Shown in pieces: positions 1 through 5,487 of a DNA stretch of 5,487 bases. Every line of letters starts with the position of its first letter. Position 1 is the first letter of the stretch. Origin of the DNA: Dechloromonas sp. (GTDB lineage Bacteria > Pseudomonadota > Gammaproteobacteria > Burkholderiales > Rhodocyclaceae); NCBI GenBank assembly GCA_013693915.1, contig CP059264.1, positions 2,576,802 through 2,582,288 on the forward strand, written 5' to 3'. Both the position numbers and the translations under genes were made by a program. The notes under the pieces are model-generated. The model was not told the DNA's origin and ran no database searches. It was given only the letters and a program-made list of their open reading frames with translations.

Positions 1-243
1 CCGGAATACCTCCACGAACCGGTGATGGCGCTCGGCTCGGGCAAGGACGGCCTCGACTTCACCCGCATCATCCTGCGCGAAGCGAAGCGGCATCTGACCG
101 AGGACGGCCTGCTCGTGGTCGAAATCGGCCACAACCGCGCCGAACTGGAAGCCACCTATCCTTCGCTGCCCTTCACCTGGCTCGACACCACCGCCGGTGA
201 CGAATTCGTCTTCCTGCTGCGGGCGAGCGAACTCCCGGACTGA
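1..243 (+). CDS. prmB: Ribosomal protein L3 N5-glutamine methyltransferase PrmB, C-terminal fragment
   Basis: The last 80 codons of a gene entering from the left edge in frame 1, ending in TGA at 241-243. PrmB transfers a methyl group from S-adenosylmethionine to a glutamine of ribosomal protein L3 in the cytoplasm. What is visible is the end of the Rossmann-type methyltransferase domain: the PEYLHEP and ALGSGKDGLDFTR stretch, the helix IILREAKRHL, the strand LLVVEIGHNRAELE, and the ending FTWLDTTAGDEFVFLL. The EIGHNRAELE and GDEFVFLL signatures are typical of PrmB rather than its paralogue PrmC, which modifies release factors. The SAM-binding and NPPY catalytic motifs would lie before the window, so activity cannot be judged. 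The gene converges on the lipoprotein gene with a 30-base gap in which I see no clear terminator. Confidence 0.92.
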   Translation, partial: PEYLHEPVMALGSGKDGLDFTRIILREAKRHLTEDGLLVVEIGHNRAELEATYPSLPFTWLDTTAGDEFVFLLRASELPD

Positions 244-273
244 GCACCCGACACTCTGGCGCGGCCGCTGAAA

Positions 274-477
274 CTACCGGTCGCCGCCGGCCTGGTCGGC
301 GCGCTGCTGCGACTGCTGGTTGGCCAGGTCGATCTTCTGCTGCATCTGCTCCATCGTCTTCTTGCCTTGTTCAAGCTCCTGCTTCTTGATGGCGGCGCCG
401 GACGGTGCGGTGCCCGCCGTTTCCACGCCGCAGGCGCTCAAGTACAAGGTGATGGCCAACAATGGCAAACATTTCAT
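274..477 (-). CDS. Small Gln-rich lipoprotein of unknown function, downstream of pepD
   Basis: A 67-residue protein with a lipoprotein signal peptide: Met-Lys, a hydrophobic stretch (residues 4-13), then the lipobox L13-S14-A15-C16-G17. Signal peptidase II should cut before Cys16, leaving a 52-residue lipid-anchored protein. The residue after Cys is Gly rather than Asp, which by the enterobacterial Lol rule favours the outer membrane; this is inference. The mature part has a short Gly/Ala/Thr spacer and then, from about residue 30, a charged helix with ten glutamines between residues 33 and 62, probably a coiled coil. The ATG at 475-477 was chosen because it directly precedes the signal peptide and has GGAG (486-489) eight bases upstream. 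A longer open frame reaches 645 but overlaps pepD and lacks a signal peptide. The start lies 25 bases after the pepD stop, so the two are probably cotranscribed. I cannot name a family or a function. Confidence 0.75.
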   Translation of the reverse strand: MKCLPLLAITLYLSACGVETAGTAPSGAAIKKQELEQGKKTMEQMQQKIDLANQQSQQRADQAGGDR

Positions 478-502
478 CGTCGCGACTCCGAGATGGCCGG
501 GT

Positions 503-1970
503 TCATTCGACAGCAGCGAGTATCGCCCGCAACAACTGCCAGCACCGCCCGACAGACTCGATCTCCACCGCCTCGCCCGGTGCATGCGCGCCGCGGATGG
601 TCGGACCGAAGGAGACGATGTCGAGCCCCAGATATTTCGCGCCAATGATGCCGCATTCCAGCCCGGCGTGGATCACCTGCACCCGCGAATCGCTGCCGAA
701 CTCCCGGCGATAGGCGGCCTGGCACAGCGAGAGCAGCCGTGAATCGGGATTCGGTGCCCATCCCGGGTAATGTCCCGCCTTCACGGCAACGGTTCCGGAC
801 AGCGCAAACAGGCTGACGACCTCGTCCGCCAGCGCCATGCTGGCGCTATCCAGCAGCGAGCGGACCATGAAATTGCACGAGCCGCCGCTCGCCGTGAGCG
901 CCACCATGCCCAAGTTGTCGGAAGTTTCGACGACGCCGGGAAACTGCCGGCTCATCCGCCGGACCCCGTGCGGGGCGGCGTGCAGCGAGGCCAGCCAGAC
1001 GCCCTGGTCGGCAGGCGACAGCAACTCCAGCACGTCGGGCTGCGGCGAATGCCCAAGCGTGACGCCCTCATCGACCCCGACCAGTTCCCGGCGCAGGAAG
1101 CCAGCCCATTCCTCCAGACCGGCAACCAGTTTCTCCTCCTCCGGTCCGGGAACGGCGACGACGGCAAACGCCTCACGCGGCAGGGCGTTGCGTGCCGTGC
1201 CCCGGTGAGGCTGGCCAGGCGCAGCGGCAGCTGCTGTTCAAGTCCGCGCAGGACACGCACCAGCAACTTGATGGCATTGCCCCGTTCCTCGTGGATTTCG
1301 ACCCCGCTGTGCCCACCGCGGAGACCGCGCAAATCGATTCGCCAGCATTGCCAGCCCACCGGCACCGGCTCGGGGTGCCGCTGCGCTCCACGTTGACGTC
1401 GAGCCCGCCAGCACAACCGAGATAGAACTCGCCCCACGCCTCGGTATCCAGGTTGAGCATCAGGCGTCCTTGCAAGACGTCCGTCGCCAGCCCGCGGGCG
1501 CCGCCCATTCCGGCCTCCTCGTCGACCGTGAGCAGGGCCTCGATCGGGCCATGCACGAGGCGGGTATCCTCGAGAACCGCCAGGATCAGCGCCACGCCGA
1601 TTCCGTTGTCGGCCCCCAGCGTGGTGGCGTCGGCGAACAGCCATCCGTCGCGCCGCACCGGCCGGATCGGGTCGCGCGAAAAGTCGTGCGGCGTCCCGGC
1701 GTTCTTCTGACAGACCATGTCGAGGTGCGCCTGCAGGATGACGCCGGGGAGATGCGCGCGTCCCGGACTGGCCGGCTTGCGGATAATCAGGTTGCCCGCG
1801 GCGTCGACCGCAGCAGCCAGGCCACGCTGGCCGGCCCAGGCCAGAAGGTGTTGCCGCAACGCCGCTTCCTGCTTCGATGCACGTGGAATCGCGCACAAGA
1901 CGGCGAAATGATTCCACACGATCGCGGGTTCGAGACCCGAGAACACGGCTTGCGGCGAAATACCGGACAT
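503..1970 (-). CDS. pepD: Aminoacyl-histidine dipeptidase (Xaa-His dipeptidase, M20C family), broken by two frameshifts in this sequence
   Basis: Cytosolic zinc metallopeptidase that hydrolyses Xaa-His dipeptides such as carnosine and other unblocked dipeptides, returning amino acids to the cell. Start ATG 1968-1970 has GGAG at 1976-1979, five bases upstream. With two single-base corrections the product is 489 residues, close to the 485 of E. coli PepD. Segment 1 (residues 1-200) carries the M20 metal site: H82 and D84 in AHLDMV, D121 in LGADNGIG, the catalytic and ligand pair E151-E152 in VDEEAGMGG, and D175 in LNLDTE. Segment 2, from about 1370 to 1204, holds the lid-domain motif LRGGHSGVEIH. 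Segment 3, from about 1201 to 503, runs from TARNALPREAF to the last ligand, H463, in IRGAHAPGE. The three segments lie in three different frames, joined near 1371 and 1200. Read literally, translation would leave the family sequence after residue 200 and stop near 1173. Because every catalytic residue is preserved, sequencing error is the likelier cause; a recent pseudogene is the alternative. Confidence 0.92.
1200..1203 (-). other. Frameshift site 2 in pepD (one base missing)
   Basis: On the coding strand the sequence reads ACCGGGGCACGGCACGC. The PepD family sequence here is LTGGTARNALPREAF, which needs ACC GGN GGC ACG GCA CGC, so one base is missing in or beside the four-G run at 1203-1200. 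Upstream of the site the correct frame gives LRLASLTG, and downstream the next frame gives GTARNALPREAF with no further loss. Confidence 0.85.
1371..1376 (-). other. Frameshift site 1 in pepD (one base missing)
   Basis: The coding strand reads GGCACCCCGAGCCGGTGCCG. The expected family text after VERSGTP is EPVPVGW, which needs ACC CCG GAG CCG GTG, so one G is missing after 1371. The frame before the site gives the conserved CAGGLDVNVERSGTP and the frame after it gives EPVPVGWQCWRIDLRGLRGG. The nine-base context ACCCCGAGC is identical to that of the second tig frameshift. Confidence 0.85.
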
Positions 1971-1975
1971 TGCTG

Positions 1976-1979
1976 CTCC
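1976..1979 (-). promoter_or_regulatory. pepD ribosome binding site
   Basis: GGAG on the minus strand, five bases before the ATG at 1970-1968. It decides the start: longer open reading through 2057 would run into the tRNA and has no ribosome binding site. The site directly follows the T-rich tail of the upstream terminator (TTTTCTTT then GGAG), so the pepD leader begins inside the tRNA transcription-end signal. Confidence 0.65.
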
Positions 1980-2017
1980 AAAGAAAAGCCCCCGCAAACC
2001 TTGCGGCATGCGGGGGC
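1980..2017 (-). terminator. Rho-independent terminator after tRNA-His
   Basis: On the minus strand, a perfect 8-bp stem pairs GCCCCCGC (2017-2010) with GCGGGGGC (1995-1988) around a 14-base loop, followed by TTTTCTTT (1987-1980). It starts seven bases after the encoded CCA end of tRNA-His, as expected for a stable-RNA terminator, and ends just before the pepD ribosome binding site. A competing 6-bp hairpin (1992-1997 with 2001-2006) shares part of the stem and cannot form at the same time. pepD probably depends on readthrough here, since no other promoter is evident between the tRNA and pepD. Confidence 0.75.
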
Positions 2018-2024
2018 CTGAATC

Positions 2025-2101
2025 TGGGGCGGCTGATGGGTCTCGAACCCACGACAACCGGAATCACAATCCGGGACTCTACCAACTGAGCTACAGCCGC
2101 C
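2025..2101 (-). tRNA. tRNA-His, anticodon GTG
   Basis: A 77-nt cloverleaf including an encoded CCA. The acceptor has the extra 5' G (G-1, at 2101) facing C73, the identity element for histidyl-tRNA synthetase, followed by GCGGCTG pairing with CAGCCGC. The D arm is GCTC-AGTTGGTA-GAGT with a G10-T25 wobble. The anticodon arm is CCGGA-TTGTGAT-TCCGG with GTG at 2067-2065, then the variable loop TTGTC and the T arm GTGGG-TTCGAGA-CCCAT. All stems pair, so the gene appears functional. It reads CAC and CAU codons. Confidence 0.97.
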
Positions 2102-2117
2102 GTCGAAGAAGGCGCGC

Positions 2118-2147
2118 ATTGTAGCGAACAATCCGTTCTCCTGTCCA
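2118..2147 (-). promoter_or_regulatory. Probable sigma-70 promoter of tRNA-His
   Basis: On the minus strand, TGGACA (2147-2142) is followed after 18 bases by TACAAT (2123-2118), each one mismatch from the TTGACA and TATAAT consensus. A GC-rich stretch, GCGCGCC, follows the -10 box; this is typical of discriminators at stable-RNA promoters under stringent control. Transcription would begin a few bases later, leaving a leader of roughly 10 bases before the mature tRNA 5' end at 2101. Confidence 0.6.
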
Positions 2148-2188
2148 GAGATCGTTGTCGACCAGGAATCCTGTTGCTTCGCATGCCA

Positions 2189-2197
2189 TGATAGAAT
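2189..2197 (+). promoter_or_regulatory. Candidate extended -10 promoter for tig
   Basis: TGATAGAAT matches an extended -10 element (TGn followed by TAGAAT, one mismatch from TATAAT). No good -35 box lies at the right distance; CTGTTG at 2171-2176 is 15 bases upstream and weak. It would give a 5' leader of about 35 bases before tig, and it lies back to back with the tRNA-His promoter in the 138-base divergent region. Confidence 0.4.
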
Positions 2198-2228
2198 TGC
2201 CAGCTTTATTTTTTCGGCTCGTAGTCAC

Positions 2229-2234
2229 AAGGAA
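2229..2234 (+). promoter_or_regulatory. tig ribosome binding site
   Basis: AAGGAA, five bases before the ATG at 2240. It supports this start for trigger factor, whose sequence begins [20 protein letters not shown] as in the family. Confidence 0.6.
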
Positions 2235-2239
2235 ATCTC

Positions 2240-3541
2240 ATGGAAGCGACCACTGCTCAAGCCAACGAACTGGAACGCCGCATCGATTTGTCCATCCCCA
2301 TCGAAAATGTCGAAAGGGAGATGGACCAGCGCCTGAAGCGTATGGGAAAGAACATCAAGATGCCAGGCTTCCGTCCCGGCAAGGTGCCGTTCAGCATCGT
2401 CAAACAGCAATATGGCAGCCAGGCCCGCCATGAAGTGCTTTCCGAAGAGCTGGACCGCGTCTTCGGCGAGACCGTGACCGCCCAGAAGATGCGTGTCGCC
2501 GGCTACCCGCGGATCGAGCCCAAGGCCAGCGAAAGCACGACTCACCTTGAGTTCTCCGCCATCTTCGAGGTCACCGGATTTTACCCCGGCCGACATGTCG
2601 ACCGCGGAAGTCGAGCGTCCGGTGCTTGAAGTCGGCGCCAAGGAAGTCGACAAGACCCTCGACATCCTGCGCAAGCAGCGTGTCTCCTACGAGGACACCG
2701 AGCGTGCGGCGGCCACCGAAGACCGCGTCGTCATCGACTTCCTCGGCAAGAAGGATGGCGAGCCGTTCCAGGGCGGGCAGGCAACCGACTACCCGTTCGT
2801 GCTTGGCCAGGGCATGATGTTGCCTGACTTCGAAAAGGCCGTCGAAGGCACCAAGAACGGCGAATCCAAGACCTTCGACCTGACTTTTCCGGCGGATTAC
2901 TTCGCCAAGGATCTGGCCGGGCAGACCGTACAGTTCGAAATCACGGTCAAGCAGGTGCAGGCGCCCAAGCTACCGCCGATCGACGCCGAGTTCGCCAGGA
3001 GCATGGGCATCGCCGACGGCGATGTCGCCAAGATGCGCGCCGAGATCGAAGCCAACCTCAAGCGCGAAGTGAAGCGCCGCATCGAGGGCAAGGTCAAGGA
3101 TCAGGTCATGGAGGCCCTGATCAAGGCCAATCCGATCTCCACGCCGAACGCGCTGATCGAGATGGAGATCCAGCGCCTGATGCAGGCTGCGCGTCAGGAC
3201 ATGGAGCAGCGCGGAATGAAAGTGGCGGACATGCCGATCCAGCCAGAATGGTTTGCCAACCAGGCGCGGCGCCGCGTCGTGCTCGGCCTGATTCTTGCCG
3301 AACTGGTGAAATCCGAGAAGCTTCAGCCGACCCCGAGCAGGTTCGCGCAATGGTCGAGGAAAGCGCGCAGAGCTACGAGCATCCGGAGGAAGTCGTCCGC
3401 TGGTATTACGCCCAACCGCAGCGCCTCGGCGAGGTCGAGGGCCTGGCGATCGAGAGCAATGTTGTCGAATGGGTACTCGGCAAGGCCAAGGTTACCGACA
3501 AGGCTGCAGTTTTTGATGAACTCATGGGCCAGAAGCAGTAA
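2240..3541 (+). CDS. tig: Trigger factor (ribosome-bound chaperone and prolyl isomerase), with two frameshifts in this sequence
   Basis: Trigger factor docks on ribosomal protein L23 at the exit tunnel and shields nascent chains. Corrected, it is 434 residues, close to the 432 of E. coli. The N-terminal ribosome-binding domain (about 1-112) carries the docking signature GFRPGKVP at residues 43-50. The FKBP-like prolyl isomerase domain spans about 160-242 (from [16 protein letters not shown], through [12 protein letters not shown] and LTFPADYF, to FEITVKQV). The helical C-terminal chaperone domain follows, ending in DELMGQKQ before TAA (3539-3541). The reading frame changes near 2573 (net -2, or +1) and again near 3335 (-1), returning to the original frame. 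Read literally, translation stops at 2629 after 129 codons, leaving little more than the ribosome-binding domain. The long, conserved, otherwise clean second and third segments argue that the shifts are sequence errors. It heads the tig-clpP-clpX cluster common in proteobacteria. Confidence 0.95.
2571..2576 (+). other. Frameshift site 1 in tig (two bases missing, or one extra)
   Basis: The sequence reads GAGGTCACCGGATTTTACC. Trigger factors carry FEVYP here, so GAG GTC TAC CCG GAT TTT ACC is expected, two bases longer (a T and a C). Removing the A at 2573 instead would also restore the frame as EVPDF, but would lose the conserved Tyr. Upstream LEFSAIFEV and downstream [13 protein letters not shown] are both good family sequence. 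Confidence 0.8.
3330..3336 (+). other. Frameshift site 2 in tig (one base missing)
   Basis: The sequence reads CAGCCGACCCCGAGCAGGTT. The expected protein is [15 protein letters not shown], needing ACC CCG GAG CAG GTT, so one G is missing after 3335. The frame before gives [15 protein letters not shown] and the frame after gives [20 protein letters not shown]. The context ACCCCGAGC matches the first pepD site exactly. Confidence 0.85.
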
Positions 3542-3605
3542 TCTCTCCAATGGCAACAAAGGCGACAACCAGACGATCACTTGAACGCAACCGGCAAGGG
3601 CTGAA

Positions 3606-4235
3606 ATGAACATCGACAACGCAGGCAACCAGGATCCTCAGGCACTGGGCTTGGTCCCGATGGTGATCGAACAGAGCGGTCGTGGCGAGCGCGCTTTCGA
3701 CATCTATTCCCGCCTCCTGAAGGAGCGCGTGGTGTTTCTGGTCGGCCCGGTCAACGACGTCACCGCCAATCTGGTTGTCGCCCAGCTGTTGTTCCTAGAA
3801 GCGGACAATCCGGACAAGGACATCCACTTCTACATCAACTCGCCCGGTGGCGCGGTGACTGCCGGCCTGTCGATCTACGACACCATCCAGTTCGTCAAGC
3901 CCGACGTATCGACGCTCTGTATCGGCCAGGCGGCGTCGATGGGCGCCTTCCTGCTCTGTGCCGGCGCCAAGGGCAAGCGTTTCGCGTTGCCCAACTCGCG
4001 CGTGATGATTCACCAGCCGCTGGGCGGCTTCCAGGGCCAGGCATCTGACATCGCCATTCATGCCAAGGAAATCCTGTCGATTCGCGACCGCCTGAACCGG
4101 ATCATGGCCGAACACAGCGGTCAACCGCTCGAACGCATCGAAAAGGATACCGATCGCGACAATTTCCTTTCTGCGGAGGAAGCGGCAGAATACGGTCTGA
4201 TCGACAAGGTGCTGACCCGCCGCGACGCGGCTTGA
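3606..4235 (+). CDS. clpP: ATP-dependent Clp protease proteolytic subunit ClpP
   Basis: A 209-residue serine protease that forms a double heptameric barrel and degrades proteins fed by the unfoldase ClpX (or ClpA). The catalytic triad is complete: S111 in [10 protein letters not shown]136 in [10 protein letters not shown], and D185 in DTDRDNF. Other family hallmarks are FYINSPGG (residues 75-82) and the C-terminal [11 protein letters not shown]. By analogy with E. coli, a propeptide of about 14 residues is likely removed just before GLVPMVIEQ. The ATG at 3606 has AAGGG at 3596-3600, five bases upstream. The gene begins 64 bases after tig and ends 16 bases before clpX on the same strand, so the three are probably cotranscribed; I saw no convincing terminator or promoter in the tig-clpP gap. 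The frame is clean, unlike that of tig. Confidence 0.98.
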   Translation: MNIDNAGNQDPQALGLVPMVIEQSGRGERAFDIYSRLLKERVVFLVGPVNDVTANLVVAQLLFLEADNPDKDIHFYINSPGGAVTAGLSIYDTIQFVKPDVSTLCIGQAASMGAFLLCAGAKGKRFALPNSRVMIHQPLGGFQGQASDIAIHAKEILSIRDRLNRIMAEHSGQPLERIEKDTDRDNFLSAEEAAEYGLIDKVLTRRDAA

Positions 4236-4251
4236 ACGGAGAGGTTCTCGG

Positions 4252-5487
4252 ATGACCAAGGGCGCCCAGGAAAAACTGCTCTACTGCTCGTTCTGCGGCA
4301 AGAGCCAGCACGAAGTCAAGAAACTCATCGCCGGCCCGTCGGTCTTCATCTGCGACGAGTGCATCGCGCTGTGCAACGACATCATCCGCGACGAACTGCC
4401 CGAAGAGGCGGCCAAGGCCGGTCGCTCGGACCTGCCAACACCGCGCGAGATCTGCTCGATCCTCGACCAGTACGTGATCGGCCAGGAAGTCGCCAAGCGC
4501 ATCCTCGCCGTCGCCGTGTACAACCACTACAAGCGTCTGCGCCACACCGCCAAGAATGCTGGCGAAGTCGAGCTGGCGAAGAGCAACATCCTGCTCGTCG
4601 GGCCCACCGGTTCGGGAAAGACGCTGCTCGCCCAGACGCTGGCGCGCCTGCTCAACGTGCCCTTCGTCATGGCCGACGCGACGACGCTGACCGAAGCCGG
4701 CTATGTCGGCGAGGACGTCGAGAACATCATCCAGAAGCTGCTGCAAAAGTGCGATTACGATATCGAGAAGGCGCAGCAGGGTATCGTTTACATCGACGAA
4801 ATCGACAAGATCTCGCGCAAGTCGGACAACCCGTCGATCACCCGCGACGTTTCCGGTGAAGGCGTGCAGCAGGCGCTGCTCAAGCTCATCGAAGGCACCG
4901 TTGCCTCGATTCCGCCACAGGGCGGGCGCAAGCACCCGAACCAGGATTTCGTCCAGGTCGACACGACCAATATCCTCTTCATCTGCGGCGGCGCCTTTGC
5001 GGGTCTGGAAAAGATCATCCTCAACCGCTCGGAAAGGGGCGGCATCGGCTTCGGGGCCGAGGTCAAGGGCAAGAAGGACAAGAAGGCCATTGGTCAGGTC
5101 CTGCTCGATGCCGAGCCCGAAGACCTGATCAAGTTCGGTCTTATTCCCGAACTCATCGGTCGTCTGCCGGTCGTCGCCACCCTCCAGGAACTCGAGGAGC
5201 CGGCCCTGATCCAGATCCTCACCGAACCCAAGAATGCACTGATCAAGCAGTACCAGAAGCTGTTCGGCATGGAAGACGTCGAACTGGAAGTGCGTCCCGG
5301 TGCGCTTTCCGCCATCGCGAGGAAGGCGCTGGCGCGCAAGACGGGAGCCCGCGGGCTACGCTCGATCCTGGAACACGCGCTGCTCGACACGATGTACGAA
5401 CTCCCCGGCATGGAAAATGTCGAAAAAGTCGTCATCGACGAGAACATGATCACCGGGGACACCCCGCCGCTACTGATTTACGCCGAT
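4252..5487 (+). CDS. clpX: ATP-dependent Clp protease ATP-binding subunit ClpX, missing its extreme C-terminus
   Basis: AAA+ unfoldase that recognises tagged or signal-bearing proteins, unfolds them with ATP and threads them into ClpP. The frame is open from ATG 4252 to the right edge, 412 codons without a stop; E. coli ClpX has 424 residues, so only about a dozen residues are lost. Domains in order: an N-terminal zinc-binding domain with C12, C15, C34 and C37 (YCSFC, ICDEC); Walker A GPTGSGKT at 117-124; pore-1 loop GYVG at 150-153; Walker B VYIDEID with D182-E183; the RKH pore loop at 226-228; the IGF loop at 265-267, which contacts ClpP; arginine finger R304 in IGRLPV; and sensor-2 R367 in GARGLRS. 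The last visible residues, LLIYAD, match the family ending. GGAGAGG at 4238-4244 lies seven bases before the start. No indels are seen. Confidence 0.98.
   Translation, partial: MTKGAQEKLLYCSFCGKSQHEVKKLIAGPSVFICDECIALCNDIIRDELPEEAAKAGRSDLPTPREICSILDQYVIGQEVAKRILAVAVYNHYKRLRHTAKNAGEVELAKSNILLVGPTGSGKTLLAQTLARLLNVPFVMADATTLTEAGYVGEDVENIIQKLLQKCDYDIEKAQQGIVYIDEIDKISRKSDNPSITRDVSGEGVQQALLKLIEGTVASIPPQGGRKHPNQDFVQVDTTNILFICGGAFAGLEKIILNRSERGGIGFGAEVKGKKDKKAIGQVLLDAEPEDLIKFGLIPELIGRLPVVATLQELEEPALIQILTEPKNALIKQYQKLFGMEDVELEVRPGALSAIARKALARKTGARGLRSILEHALLDTMYELPGMENVEKVVIDENMITGDTPPLLIYAD

Noticed and set aside
244..273. Bidirectional terminator between the converging prmB and lipoprotein genes
   Set aside because: The 30-base gap is GC-rich but shows no clear stem followed by a T run on either strand.
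952..2184. Minus-strand open frame of 410 codons covering pepD and the tRNA
   Set aside because: Only its part from about 1370 to 1204 is PepD sequence (the middle segment). The rest is a low-complexity Arg/Gly/Pro-rich shadow typical of out-of-frame reading of GC-rich genes, and it runs through the tRNA.
2571..3336. Programmed ribosomal frameshifting in tig
   Set aside because: There is no slippery heptamer or long A/T run at either site, two separate shifts would be needed, and trigger factor is not known to use recoding.
2970..3350. Minus-strand open frame of 126 codons opposite tig
   Set aside because: It is His/Leu/Asp-rich antisense text opposite conserved trigger factor sequence, with no domain or ribosome binding site support.
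3580..3608. CTTGAA at 3580-3585 as a heat-shock (sigma-32) -35 box before clpP
   Set aside because: The hexamer matches, but no CCCCAT-like -10 lies 13-17 bases downstream, and the resulting start would fall after the clpP ATG.
4102..4935. Minus-strand open frame of 277 codons opposite clpP and clpX
   Set aside because: It is antisense to two intact, strongly conserved genes and has no recognisable domain. Long antisense frames are common at this GC content.
1..5487. Mobile element, CRISPR array, phage or defence system
   Set aside because: There are no repeat arrays, terminal inverted repeats, transposase or phage-like proteins. The tRNA is intact and shows no duplicated 3' end marking an integration site.

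Overview
The window is a GC-rich piece of a bacterial chromosome holding ordinary housekeeping genes. The closest protein matches I can recall (PrmB ending, ClpP, ClpX, trigger factor, PepD) and the gene order tRNA-His / tig-clpP-clpX point to a betaproteobacterium, possibly of the Rhodocyclales. The order-level placement is inference from memory, not a search.

Layout, left to right. The 3' end of prmB (ribosomal protein L3 glutamine methyltransferase, + strand) enters from the left edge and stops at 243. It converges on a minus-strand block read from right to left: tRNA-His(GTG) at 2101-2025, a hairpin terminator at 2017-1980, pepD (Xaa-His dipeptidase) at 1970-503, and a small Gln-rich lipoprotein gene at 477-274. 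A 138-base divergent intergenic region (2102-2239) carries a tRNA-type promoter facing left and a weaker candidate promoter facing right. To its right, on the + strand, lies the protein-quality-control cluster tig (2240-3541), clpP (3606-4235) and clpX (4252 to the right edge, missing only its last residues).

How they work together: trigger factor binds ribosomes and chaperones nascent chains, while ClpX unfolds proteins and feeds them to the ClpP protease. PepD lies next to the histidine tRNA and releases histidine from dipeptides, and its only visible upstream promoter is that of the tRNA.

The notable oddity is that two genes are broken by small indels. pepD needs two one-base corrections and tig needs one two-base (or +1) correction plus one one-base correction. 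Outside these points both genes are full length, in conserved order and with their key residues. Two of the four sites share the identical nine bases ACCCCGAGC where ACCCCGGAGC is expected, and all four lie in C/G runs. Sequencing or assembly error is therefore the favoured reading over real decay. clpP, clpX, the prmB fragment and the tRNA read cleanly. I found no mobile element, CRISPR array, phage gene or novel system in this window.
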